Shown piece after piece: positions 1-9,984 of a stretch of DNA of 64,000 nt; positions within the stretch are counted from its first letter, which is position 1, and each line of letters starts with the position of its first letter. The DNA is from Odontocerum albicorne (lineage: Eukaryota; Arthropoda; Insecta; Trichoptera; Odontoceridae), in contig OX463859.1 in the NCBI GenBank assembly GCA_949825065.1, forward strand, positions 10,751,606 through 10,815,605, in the 5' to 3' direction. The notes beneath the pieces were generated by a model, which was not told where the DNA came from, searched no databases, and saw only the letters and a list, made by a program, of their open reading frames with translations. Position numbers and translations under genes: made by a program.

Positions 1-840
1 CAAAAGAAGAATTGCTTTTTAACAAAAAATATTGTTTATCCACAAGCATTGTGAAATTTAATAAACAGTTGTATATAAAATAGACAATATAATAAGAGCG
101 CCCCCTGTTGAATGTAACGGCAACACACGCAATATAGATTTCAATTTATTTTAATTCCGAATATTAAATATCTTTCAATTCGGGTTTTTTAAATCGGTTT
201 TTGTTATTTTTGTTATTATTGATTTTCATTTGAATTAATGGTATATATCTGTGTATGTTTGAATTATTAAAAGTTTCATGCAACTAACTTTTAACAAATG
301 TCACATTAGATTTTTAACGAACTGCCCATTTTTGCTAATTTGTAACAAGATTTATTATTAGTTTTATGTGATGTATTTACCTAAATAACTTGCTATTTAT
401 TACAATCGAGGCCTATATTAAAGTTGATAAAATTTGATATTCATCCGTTTGAATAAGACCAAGCTTCGCTCTGAAGTATACGTTGATTTGCGAGATGCAG
501 TTGTAAATGACGGTAATAGAACTTCTGCAATTAAGTGACGTTAAAAGAGGAATTGTTTGAAAAAGTATTTCCCTATATTCAAATCAATTATAAGAATCAC
601 GATTAGCTAAGTGAGCTATTGTTGGCGGCAAGAACAAAGATGTATCCGAACTTAACAATATTATTGAGTTCGTTTTTTAATGTTTCGCAATTTTATATGT
701 TTTTGTTATAACTATTTTTCTTCTTTTTCAGTGCAATCGATCTTTGATTTGAATTCAAATCATATCGTGAATTGACCTCTTGGAGTGACGCGATCATTTG
801 CAAGCACGGTGATAAACGCGACAGACTGAGAGTGCCTGAA
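1..840. other. Unassigned AT-rich DNA
   Basis: No coding frame, tRNA-like box or repeat shared with the rest of the window was recognised. The only marked site is a GC-rich word at 96-112 (AGCGCCCCCTGTTG), treated separately as a possible CTCF site. Confidence 0.5.
96..112 (-). promoter_or_regulatory. Possible CTCF-like site
   Basis: Read on the minus strand the site is CAACAGGGGGCGCT, close to the conserved animal CTCF core (CC-N-N-AGGGGGCGCT) and striking in DNA this AT-rich. CTCF is a zinc-finger insulator protein. A single motif match without binding data is weak evidence. Confidence 0.25.
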
Positions 841-925
841 AGACATCAAAAATATTGTATACCCAGATTGTATACAAGACATCAAAAATATTGTATACAA
901 TACATCAAAAATATTGTATACGCAT
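841..925. repeat. Short tandem repeat, ACATCAAAAATATTGTATAC
   Basis: Three copies of the 20-base word ACATCAAAAATATTGTATAC lie here. The first two are separated by CCAGATTGTATACAAG and the second and third by only a few bases. TGTATAC is itself part of a small dyad. It creates a meaningless minus-strand reading frame. Confidence 0.8.
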
Positions 926-1997
926 TGTGAAATTAAACACAATTGAAACGTGTGCTTTCTCTTTTCTTTCTTTTCCATTTAACCAGACTGAGCCACAGCA
1001 ACGCGTGGCTGGGTACAGCTAGTACTTAATATTAGTAGGAACACATCTCGAGTAGAATGTAAAACAAAAATTAGGTGAAAATAGAATTTATTCAAATGTG
1101 TCATCGACAATTTCGATCGAGCAATGTAATTAAAATAACATGTTCGACATTAAATCGCACGCGCGACGATTTTTATAAATAACACTGATTTATTTCTGTT
1201 TCTTTAATTTTGATTCGTTTTTAAGAACTTGGGTGATACGTTGTGACTATCCTTACTTTTTAAAAAAATGTGACATTACTTACTCTCAATTATTTTTATC
1301 AGATTTCTGCATTTCTTAACAAGATATTTTTTTTAACCTTTTTCATTATTTTTTAAGTTTGCACGTGGGTGGGTAGTTTGATTGCCCATATAATCCCGAT
1401 CTGTTAAAAAAATCATAATATGTACAAGTATTTCTCTACTCGATTTTATGTATTTTGAATAGGACAACTGTGACATCTAGCGGTAAAACATCAATTTTAC
1501 ATATTCAGGTTCGCAGCTCAGCTAAACTGTTACCCATTCTTAACCGATATTTCAATGAAAGCAAATTGTAACTAAAAGCATATCGATAAAACAATTTGTT
1601 TGTAAAAGTAACTTGACGCAAAGCGATTTATGAAAATGTTAAAATAACGAAACGTACAGAAATATATGTGAAAATAGACTATTTTTTTTCTGTCGATATT
1701 CGAAATACGTTAATAAGTAATTTAAAAAAATATTTTCTCTTAATCTTAATAGATGGCAGTAGCTACTTTTTGAAGTTAATTTAAAATGTTGTTAATAGAT
1801 GGCTTATGTTTTTTTAAATATCGGTTATCATTCTTCCATCGTTGACAAAAACGCAAATTATTATTTCTTATATCAAACTGGCAAAAATGAATTATTCACT
1901 ATTTTTCAATGTAATGTCCTCGTAAATGTAAGAGTTAATGTAAATAAAAATAAAAATTAGTTTTCTATTGATGAAAAAGGGGCTAAAAATATATATT
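926..1997. other. Unassigned AT-rich DNA
   Basis: No coding frame or repeat is recognised. Two words of the AGATGGC type common in arthropod intergenic DNA occur at about 1751 (AGATGGCAGTAGC) and 1799. Confidence 0.45.
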
Positions 1998-2166
1998 TTT
2001 AATTTATTTATTTATTATTACACATGACAAGAAATATACACAATTTGCGAAAAAAACAACAGGTAATTTGATTTGGACATACAATTTTAATGGATCTGGG
2101 TTTGTTGCCTTTCATTTGTCGTATCCCCAGTAAACTAGGCTTTTGCCTGTATCTCACTGAGGATAT
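1998..2166 (-). repeat. Dispersed repeat DR-A, minus orientation
   Basis: This is the reverse complement of the segment at 15760-15916, with closely related copies at 22098-22212, 54317-54485, 58172-58325 and 61134-61290. Shared landmarks are CTCAGTGAGATACAGGCAAA at one end and an (AATA)n-like A-rich tail after CTTGTCATGTGTAA at the other. The A-rich tail and constant end suggest the 3' end of a retroposon; no protein is encoded. Confidence 0.75.
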
Positions 2167-2409
2167 GGCATTAAAACAATTGTATTAAAATATATATGGC
2201 ATTAAACTAACTTCACGAGGAAAAAATGTAAAATATGTCACTATGGATATTTACTCATCGATAAAGAAAATCGACAAAAATACGTATTTCTGTGAATTCG
2301 TGTATTCTGAGATAAACTAGTCGTCGTTTAGCAAATAATATATTTTGAAATCAATTACATGAACCATTATTAGCAACAATATGGAAAATTTGGCTAGTAT
2401 GCAGTCATA

Positions 2410-2600
2410 TGACCAGAACCGGGATAAGGTATTTTGACTCCTAAAGTACCCATTCGAAAAATGTCTCCACAAATGGTCAAAATTATTTTCTGAACACTTT
2501 CAAGAACAGATAAAACTCCAGTAATATGTTTCCCTTGTTTGAAAATGGGTGATTTTTTTCTTTCTAAAAAATCCCCATCACCCTGTCTTCAAAAAAAGTA
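2410..2600 (+). repeat. Dispersed repeat DR-B
   Basis: It aligns by eye with 13670-13860 over AGAACCGG, a TTTTG-CTCCT block, CCCAT, CACTTTC-GAAC-GATAAAA and the TTTCT-TAAAAA end. The copies are diverged and class is unknown. Confidence 0.55.
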
Positions 2601-2689
2601 ATAATTGGAGACTTAGGTTACTTGACACTATAATATAAATTAACGAATGATCATTAAAATATCGAACCATTACGTCTTTATTTTTCAAT

Positions 2690-2935
2690 CTTTCAGGTCG
2701 GCAATTTCGTCTTTCTTCTCCCTGGCTCCATCCCAACTCATTGTCTGCAAAGACTGTTGGGGTCAGCTCTCCTCGTCCTCAGGTTGTATGCTATTCTGTC
2801 CCGGACTACGTCCCCCAGGCCGTGCCTCTGCATCAGGTTATCTTTTTACACCACCCATGAATTCTTTGGTCTTCCTCTGATTGTTATTCGAAGAAGATCC
2901 ATGGAGACTGCCTGGTTCACGTAGGAGTAAGAGTT
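2690..2935 (-). pseudogene. Degenerate LINE ORF2 C-terminal fragment (minus), tentative
   Basis: The stretch is unusually GC-rich for its surroundings. On the minus strand it gives broken peptide pieces ending in a KEFMGGVKR-like basic segment, resembling the charged C-terminal tails of insect LINE ORF2 proteins. Stops interrupt every frame, and no catalytic motif is present. Confidence 0.3.
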
Positions 2936-2974
2936 GGGCGGCAATTTCATCTATAAGTTTATAATTGATTATGT

Positions 2975-3260
2975 TTGAAATCCAATAATAATAATAAAAG
3001 GACAATTTATAAAGCGCCATTTAGAGAGCAAACTCTCCTCAAGGGAGCTCTAACTCGGGACTTGAACCCACTATTAATGAAAGATTAATAGAGGTTATAG
3101 TCATACATGACAATCTGTCTAGTACAATGAATACTAGATCTATTTTATTTAACATATTTATTTTATGCAACTTTCCTTTTTTGTCGCTCAGTTTTAGCGC
3201 CCGCCCGGGGCCTGTGCCCCGGTTGGCCCACCCTTGTATCGACTCTACACATAACAAACT
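2975..3260. repeat. Composite dispersed repeat DR-C plus DR-E
   Basis: The first half (AAAGGACAATTTATA, GAGAGCAAACTCTCCTCAAG) recurs at 13975-14230 and in part at 26860-26960, 52620-52705 and 58080-58170. The second half (GGCCTGTGCCCCGGTTGG on plus) recurs reversed at 26735-26830 and 27425-27545. GTTCGAATTCC-like words in DR-C resemble a Pol III B box, so DR-C may be a tRNA-derived SINE. Confidence 0.6.
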
Positions 3261-3309
3261 ATTCTAATCGATCAATAAAATAATACAATTCTGAAAGTAA
3301 GAAAATATA

Positions 3310-3540
3310 CCACTTTTGTTTCGTCACCATCAGGAATCGAACTGTATACCTCCAGGTAGAAAACGTACCTTGTGCCAATAAGAATAACCAACATTCCATT
3401 AAAATTGGACTCATCCTATTTTGCGAATCAATAATATTTATTATGCCAAAACCTCCTTCTAGACGACCTACAACCTAGATGGTAAGACGCTGGTTTTCCA
3501 CCTGAAGTTTTATGGTTCGATCCCTTATAAAAAAACAAGA
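3310..3540. repeat. Two tRNA-like SINE fragments
   Basis: At 3330-3400 AGGAATCGAACTGTATACC is a minus-strand B-box-like word followed by an anticodon-region-like stretch. At 3460-3540 a plus-strand copy has an A-box-like CTAGATGGTAAGACG and a B-box-like GGTTCGATCCC. Both are decayed and neither folds as a full tRNA by eye. Confidence 0.45.
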
Positions 3541-3872
3541 GGTTTCAATCGGTTAAAGAGTTCATCTGGTAACAATATTAGTAAAGCTGTCACGAGGCGT
3601 GAGATTATTGCGCACTTGTATTTTGTTACAGCCTTTGCAGTAACAAGTATACACTTTTGTTACTGCAAAGTACACACTTTTGCTACTACAAATACAACAC
3701 TTAATTCCAAAAATTAAATCATCCACCTATATATTTCCAACTCGACCTGATTTGTGTGAAAAAAAAATAAAAGTGACGAAAAAGTGATCTCAGTGTTACG
3801 TAATTTTGAGAACAAACGTTAGAATATTTTTTCAGTGTTATTGAATTAATTAATTCATCGTTTTAAAAAATA

Positions 3873-4126
3873 TATATTGAACTACACGGGGATTATATTG
3901 AAAAATATGTCGAACTACACGGTGATAATATTGAAAAATAAAAATATATTGAACTATACGGTGATTATATTGAAAAATAATATTGAACTACACGGTGATT
4001 ATATTGAAAAAAATAAAAATATATTGAACTACACGATGATTATATTGAAAAATATATTGAACTACACGGTAATTATATTGAAAAATATGATGAACTACAC
4101 GGTGATTATGATATATTGAAAAATAA
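3873..4126 (+). repeat. Minisatellite, TGAACTACACGGTGATTATA unit
   Basis: Seven units of about 32-41 bases share TGAACTACACGGTGATTATA followed by TTGAAAAATA, and differ mostly by an inserted AAAATATAT. Frame continuity across units yields a spurious 80-residue peptide made of NYTVIILKN repeats. Nothing suggests that this peptide is expressed. Confidence 0.9.
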
Positions 4127-5019
4127 ACGTTTTATTGTACCACGTTTTTTATATCCTTGGACCGAAAACTTTTGAACCTTCCTACGTATATATAATATTT
4201 ACGAAATATTAGACAAAATAATATAAAGCAAATCAAATTTACTTCCTAATTATCGGACTTAAGCTAGTGTCGAATATTATTGAATAGAATAATCATTCAA
4301 ATCCATTAAAAGCTGCTAACACTAACACTCACCCCGAGGGTGCTCCGCGCAACAAAAGGAAAGTGTAATAAGTGATCGGTGAAGCGGATACAGCCGGTGA
4401 CCGCCACGCGTGGAGCACGCGCGGTGCAGATTTGTGTCTACCACCACACGTGGCAAATCTTATTGGTGGCACCTCTATGCTGGATATATGCATATTAAGT
4501 GGATACGGGAAGTAGGGGAGAAATGAGTTATTCGTGGGATAGCCGATGTTTACTATTTCACCTGTATTTCATTTAAGTAAAGCTTGGAATATATGATAAC
4601 TTGAATCTTAAACTTCAGTAACGCATGACTAAGTGTTATTTATTTATTTATAAACGGTACAAATTACCTTTTAACAATACAATAACATTGATAAAAACAG
4701 CAGTGAGTATTCCACCATTCAAAAAGAACAGAATATATATACACGAGTAAAATATATCAAATCAAAAGTAATTAAAACGAAACAGGCGTTTACTATAAAA
4801 CTATATGTCGCCAATACAGTACGTAGCCCTTCAAAGGCGGACAGCCCGCACTGCACCTAATCTAGCACCACTTTTGATATCAGTGTGAAAAAAGAATACA
4901 GCTGCGTACAACAAATTGAAAACATTATATAAATAACGGAATCAGACAGTTGAAACTTAAAAAAAAATGTCTGTACTAAATATGGTATATTTCACTTTAT
5001 GGTGTTGAAACATGACCAT
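4126..5019. other. Unassigned; GC-rich block at 4290-4480
   Basis: Mostly AT-rich sequence. The block at 4290-4480 is GC-rich (CCGCCACGCGTGGAGCACG) with small inverted words around CACGCGTGG and CACACGTGG. It may be an old transposon end, but there is no second copy in the window to define it. Confidence 0.35.
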
Positions 5020-5436
5020 AAAGACCAGAATGCTAAATAAGCCGTGAGCATTTGAGAAAATGTGGATTCAACAGTGAATGCTTAAAATTTCTTGGTTTCA
5101 TCGTATTTCAAACATCGAGGCGCTGTGTCGAGAAAGTGTAGAATGGGAACTCTTAGATATCATAACATTCTGATAGACTGCCTACTTGGGTCATGTTTGA
5201 GAGGAGAACAATACTACTTTCTTTAATTAATATAAATAGGCAAAATTGAAGGAAGACGCGGAATCAGTAGAAAGCACCTGTTTTGGTAAAGCAACATTCG
5301 CGAATGCGCAGGTATCCAGAAGGTTGAGGAGCTGTTCCGTTCTCTCAAAGACAAATATTTTTTCAAGAGTGATCACCAACGTTAGGGGGACTGGATACGG
5401 CACATGAAGAAGAAGAAAAAGAAGCTTTGAAGTGGT
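5020..5436 (+). pseudogene. LINE family A ORF2 C-terminal remnant
   Basis: Broken frames give a YLGHV-like piece, then GKIEGRRGISRK, then VEELFRSLKDK, the usual order at the C-terminal end of RTE-like LINE ORF2 (LGHV, GKIEGKRGVGRR, TELFRAA). Stops and frameshifts are frequent and the reverse transcriptase core is absent. It ends in (GAA)n, typical of this LINE's 3' end. A second copy follows immediately. Confidence 0.65.
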
Positions 5437-5439
5437 AAA

Positions 5440-5957
5440 ACAGAGGTGAAAGCAACATACAAGCGAGCGTTACAAAAATGTGGGACTAAATAATGTTACG
5501 TTTGGTCAGTGTTATTGCATGGAATGGAATCATGGACCCTCAAAGTTGGTAGTATGAACCGACTGGAAGTATTCGGAATATGGATGCACCGGAGAATGCT
5601 ACGGATACCCTGCTGGACGGATATGGTCAGCAACACAAGGGTTCTTCACAGAGCCAAATTTGATAGAGAGTTAGTTGCTGACTAATATTAAAATCTGAAA
5701 TGTGTCCTATTTGGGTCATGTACTTAGAGGAGCAAAGTAAAAATTGCTGCACCCGATCATCCAAGGCAAAATAGAGGGTCGAAGAAGTGTTGGCAGGAGG
5801 TAAATCTCCTGGCTCCGCAATATACTCGTACGTGATTGGACTGATATAAGGAGCGTTGGGGATCTTTTTCGGGCTGCCGGGGACAAAGATGCTTACTCTC
5901 AGGTGATATTCAACGTTGGGGGATCTAATATGACACTGGGAAGAAGAAGAAGAAATA
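5440..5957 (+). pseudogene. LINE family A ORF2 C-terminal remnant, second copy
   Basis: Frames on the plus strand give SMNRLEVFGIWMHRRMLRIP, then GKIEGRRSVGRR and SVGDLFRAAGDKDAYSQV. This is the non-catalytic tail of an RTE-like ORF2 in its normal order. At least three frame changes and several stops kill it. The 3' end is GAAGAAGAAGAA. The longest unbroken stretch is the RDWTDIRSVGDLFRAAGDK part. Confidence 0.75.
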
Positions 5958-5959
5958 AT

Positions 5960-6135
5960 GTTTGATAGAATGAGAATATTTGGAATGAATTTGATTTAGA
6001 ATATTATGCTGCTTATAATAGAATGCTGATCCAAACCTTAAAATGTGCAAACGAAACTTGAACGCAGTGAAACGTTTATGAAATTAAGATAAATGCGATA
6101 GAAGTGAGAGCGTTATATAGAATATGTTTTCGACT
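5960..6135 (+). pseudogene. LINE fragment with ETWT motif
   Basis: The plus strand gives CANETWTQ, then INAIEVRALYRIC. This matches the segment YG-ETWTL ... ID-EMRVLRRMC seen in the LINE family B copies of this window, diverged and interrupted by stops. Confidence 0.5.
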
Positions 6136-6505
6136 GCCACAAAATAATTGCCTTTAGTTGGCTTGCTTCAAACAGCGTCTTAAAATATATTACCTCTTTC
6201 TTCAATCAATAAATGTGTTTGAGCATAAACATAACGTTGATCATTCATATAGAGAGCCTTGTTTAAGATGACCTTCAGGTGGAATAGTGTCTTGCGAAAT
6301 TGTTCGTGAGACAAGTTGTCTCAACTCTCTTATATTATAAACTTATAAATTATGGTATTATCATTGTATTGTTGATATTATTTACTGTTGAGATATTATT
6401 GAACTGTTGGCCAACAAGGGGCACAAGTCTTCAAATTCTCTTTAGGCGCCGTACCAAGGGATATGAGGCTAGAAACACGTGCAGCAGGGATTAATGTACA
6501 TAATT
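6136..6505. other. Unassigned
   Basis: AT-rich sequence with no repeat partner or coding frame recognised. A plus-strand frame at 6300-6494 has no familiar motif and is probably chance. Confidence 0.4.
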
Positions 6506-6800
6506 ATGCATTAATTTATTTAACACTTTATTGCAAATAAAATCTGGTGGGATTATTACCAGGCGGCAATCTCTTCTAACCAACCAGACAAAAGTAAACG
6601 AAGCATGTTGTGTTGTTGCAAAAACATTCAAATGACTATCCATCCCCACGAAATCCGTGAACATATACGTGAGCATACACCCACAAACCCCACAAAGACG
6701 GACAATCACCCGAACATTCATAATCATATAAACTGAGATATCATCAATCAAAACGAAAAGGAAGGGATGGTGGAGAGGAAAGAAAAAAATCAAGAATGAA
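6506..6800 (-). repeat. SINE E, minus orientation
   Basis: It matches 28440-28680 and 60218-60530. Common landmarks are TTTATTTAACACTTT at the low-coordinate end, CTCTTC-AACCAACCAGACAA, CATTCAAATGACTATCCATC and CACCCGAACATTC. Its low-coordinate 75 bases resemble the 3' tail of SINE S1 while the body differs. That suggests two SINEs sharing one LINE-derived tail. Confidence 0.65.
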
Positions 6801-7080
6801 ACACGTTATATTACAGACTAGAAATTATGAGTTTTTTTCAGTCGCTTCTTAAAGATTCTTCATATTGTAATTAGTAGAATAACAAAGTAATATATATGAG
6901 TACTTGTAGTTAAATATCTCGAACACTAATAAAATGATATTTTACATCATATCATATACGAGTAGAAACGTTTAGAAAACAGACCATCCTTCAGGACGTT
7001 ACAATTCAGGACAAACCCATTTTTATTGACAGATTAAAAATGTTAAAAAAATATACATAAGATAAGCGTAAATATAATAA

Positions 7081-7290
7081 TGTCGACTTCCGTGGCTGAG
7101 TTGATAAGATGTCTGTCTTCCAGCACGGAGATTACGGATTCGATTCCCATTGGAACGTAGATTAAAAAAATATATCAGTCTGATTTTTACTTAGGGTCAT
7201 TTTAATGTATTTCTTGTTGGTTGAAAGAGATAATCACATGTTAATAAACCCGTTAGGTTGTACTATGGACAACGAAAGTGTAATGAAATA
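7081..7290 (+). repeat. tRNA-derived SINE S1, plus orientation
   Basis: The head carries Pol III A-box TGGCTGAGTTGATAAGATG and B-box GATTCGATTCC at tRNA spacing. An A-rich linker follows, then TCTGATTTTTACTTAGG, TTTCTTGTTGGTTGAAAGA and the tail CAACGAAAGTGTAATGAAAT. Other copies lie at 15360, 19345, 53100, 57460, 59380 and 62380. The acceptor ends do not pair over seven bases, so it is not a functional tRNA gene. Confidence 0.8.
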
Positions 7291-7405
7291 AAGGTTGTGG
7301 GTGTCTTTTAGATTCGGTACTTCCCCGCATTTGCATATGTTTAGAAAAAAAAACATAATTTATAAGAAAACCGTAAAAAATTTACCAAGGAAGACAAACA
7401 ACGAA
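7285..7405 (+). repeat. Dispersed repeat DR-D
   Basis: The segment TTCCCCGCATTTGCATATGT ... AGAAAACCG ... TACCAAGGAAGAC recurs at 15130-15300 on plus and is matched in parts at 26980-27145, 52440-52590 and 57895-58045. No coding frame; class unknown. Confidence 0.6.
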
Positions 7406-7435
7406 TTTTTTTTTGTATTTTGTTAATATGTGATA

Positions 7436-8378
7436 CTAAAGGGTCTTTCAATTTGAGCGGTTTTTTAATTCTTGGATAAAACACAAATGGCGTCGCAAAC
7501 TTGCCTTGGTCTTGTGACATTTGAGAAGTTTAATGTATGACATTTATAAAAATGGAGTCGTATACAATACAACAACGCGATCAAATTCTTCAATTATTTT
7601 ATGTATTGTAATCTCCGGAAACGGTGATGTTAATTAGCCACCAAGATCATGTGATCTGACACCGTTGGACTATTTTCTCTGGGGTTAAGCGAAAAGCCAG
7701 GTCTGTAAGAATGACCCGCGATCAACTCATGAGCTGTAAGACGAAATTATTCGCGTTATTGATGAGTTAGAACCGCAACTATACCAAAATGTCATCGAAA
7801 ATTTTAACAAAAGAGTGAACATAATGACATACAGCATAGAGTCCAGAGATGACACTGTCAGAACCAAAAATCTCCTTCGAACCAGCGAAATGAAGGTACT
7901 CAGGAGTATCGCTGGCAAAACACTTCGTGATAGAGTACGAAACACAGAAATCCGAAGGACGTGCGAAGTTGAAGATATTGTCAGGTGGAGACGACAGAGA
8001 AGAAGGTTGTGGAACGAATACGTATCCAGAATGGCGGAACCAAGAGCCGTAAGAATGACCAGGGACAGTACCCCCCAAGCGAGCAGACCTCCAGGACGAC
8101 CTCCCAAAAGATGGAAAGACAGCTGGCAGTTGACATCACAAGAGGCAAACAATGATGCAGGACCATAACAGGCCAACAGGCCTAAAATATGATGAAGAAG
8201 AAGTGAACATCTGTGGAGCTGCAAGCTAAGGTGGACATTTAGCGGATATTGTTTTTTTTGCGTTTAAATGTAATACATTATACTTCAATGACCAATAAAA
8301 AGTTTTTTGAAATCAAACGAATTGTGTGTTTTATTCAAGAATTAAAAAAAAAACCACTCAATTTGAAAAACCTTTTAA
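7436..8378 (+). mobile_element. Internally deleted mariner-like element with nested LINE
   Basis: Imperfect terminal inverted repeats of about 50 bases (left begins CTAAAGGGTCTTTCAATTTG, right reads back as TTAAAAGGTTTTTCAAATTG) are bounded by TA on both sides, the mariner target duplication. Inside, 7555-7612 reads MESYTIQQRDQILQLFY, an N-terminal transposase start. Soon after, at about 7638-7690, PPRSCDLTPLDYFLWG matches the catalytic-region block PPRSPDLTPLDFFLWG. The middle of the gene is deleted and a stop follows FLWG. A LINE piece is inserted at 7823-8201. Without it the element is about 560 bases. It cannot make transposase and could only be moved in trans. Confidence 0.85.
7823..8201 (+). 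pseudogene. 5'-truncated LINE ORF2 C-terminus nested in mariner relic
   Basis: The open frame contains MKVLRSIAGKTLRDRVRN, then RRTCEVEDIVRWRRQRRR, then WNEYVSRM and RPPGRPPKRWKDSW. This is the C-terminal domain after the reverse transcriptase in a widespread insect LINE. It ends in ATGATGAAGAAGAA. A 9-base direct repeat AGTGAACAT flanks it (7814-7822 and 8202-8210), the target-site duplication of retroposition. The coding part is unusually undamaged, so the insertion is young, but the catalytic part is missing. Confidence 0.85.
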
Positions 8379-9165
8379 TACATTCTGCTTAATTGAAGTC
8401 AACATTTTTTTTTATTTCAATAGTTATTCCGTTGATTTTGTGGTAGATCGATTTGAAAAAAAAAAGTAAAACGAGTATCTATGTTTACATTACGACTTTT
8501 GGGTGTCCAACTTTCTTCCAGAGCTTAATTCACCTTCCTCTAGTTCGGTTTAAAATGTTGGAAAATGTTTACAATTAAATGCTTCTGTTTCAGAAGCCAC
8601 CCAGTTTTTATGACTCGCAGGGCAGGTTTTTTAAATTGAGTTTTTTTTTAGTTATTTATTGTACGAGTATTTGAGTGGATTAATTATCCATATGTATTAT
8701 ACATATTTTTTAAATTACTTTTATTGATTATTTGTTTCTATATTTCGTGTGTTGGGGCTTTTGATTACATGAGCCTAGATCTGTCTCAATTTTATATTTT
8801 ATATATGGTGGATGGTATGCATGTACGTATTGCTTTTTGATATATTTTTGTATATGATTCATGTAAATGTTTATAATTTTTGTATTTGTATTTATGCACA
8901 CTCCAAATTATAATAAGAATGTTATTCTTATAAACTTTTTTAGTGGTCGATTAAAGATCGTCCATTGTAATAAAATTAAATAAAAAAATAGCGTCAAATG
9001 ACCCTTTAAAACAATACCGACAAATTTATTCATTCATGTGATACAATTTAACAAATTCAAATTGATTATGTGGAAACATTGAATAATGTGGTCGGGATAC
9101 AATATTATCCTTGACCTCATTAATTATCCATTTGGATTTAGATTCACTAAATCAGGCATCCAACT
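8379..9165. other. Unassigned AT-rich DNA
   Basis: Long T and A runs with no repeat partner or coding frame recognised. Confidence 0.45.
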
Positions 9166-9169
9166 TTTT

Positions 9170-9345
9170 GTTCATCACCATATGCATTCGCAATACTACC
9201 GACAGAGGAGTAGTATTGTTACCAAACGAGCACTGAAACCAGACTTTTTAATTTTTTTTTTCTTCAGTACCATTGGTAGTCGAACCCGAAATTCTCGCAT
9301 GGAATGCAAGCACTTTGCTAACTAGGCCTCGGAAGTCACCGATTT
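9170..9345 (-). repeat. tRNA-derived SINE fragment, minus
   Basis: GTCGAACCCGAAATTCTCGC then TTTGCTAACTAGGCCTCGG read backwards as an A box (CTAGTTAGCAAA) and B box (GGTTCGA). This is the head of an S1-like SINE. The tail toward lower coordinates is diverged. Confidence 0.6.
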
Positions 9346-9980
9346 ATATTGATATTCCCATAAAAGCAGTGTTTTATACTAAACAAAGGCAAATCAGAAC
9401 AAGATGAACCCAGCACAATAAAAAAACAAAACTCATATAATTTATTTAAATTAACCCAGCAAAAACAAATTATATACTTTTCTCTTGAAAAAAGTCAAAG
9501 TAATATGTTTTTAAAAAATCTATAACAAAAAAAATTAATGACGTATAACTTTATGATTTATATTGTAAATCCGTTCCCCAGCACGGAAACTATCGAATGT
9601 CCTAAAACACACGATTGCCTATTCCCCGTAGCACTGCTCCTGTCTCACTGCCGTAAATATTTACTTTGCATCCATCCTCGGCCGGATCGCATATACGAGT
9701 AGGCCTAACCAGCCGTATTATTATAATCTAAACATTCACTAATAATTCTCAACGGAACGGTTTACACTTGCCGTTATATATATTTTAATTTAAATAAAAA
9801 TATACAATTTTATTATTATGAAGGTTTGAAAAGCTGTATCAAACATTAACTAAAAATGTGGTAATTTTTAAGCTGTACAAACTGGTATTTATTAGCTCGC
9901 TCGTGAATGAGGTGCATATTGTACTCATGTCCATGGACATTGTCCGAAGAGTAACAATGCTGAAACCGGTGAAGGTGAAC
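9346..9980. other. Unassigned; high-complexity block at 9585-9730
   Basis: A-rich flanks surround a balanced-composition block without repeat partners in the window. The block contains the 12-base palindrome GTAAATATTTAC at about 9653, which resembles two opposed forkhead-type GTAAATA sites. It has no coding frame. Confidence 0.35.
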
Positions 9981-9984
9981 TGAA

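Noticed and set aside
3877..4119. 80-codon frame of NYTVIILKN repeats
   Set aside because: Pure product of the minisatellite; units vary by non-multiples of three and there is no context for expression.
7083..7160. Genuine tRNA gene
   Set aside because: A and B boxes are present but the acceptor stem does not pair and the sequence continues into a SINE body and tail shared with other copies.
7727..8224. 165-codon minus-strand frame
   Set aside because: It is the antisense shadow of the nested LINE frame at 7823-8201.
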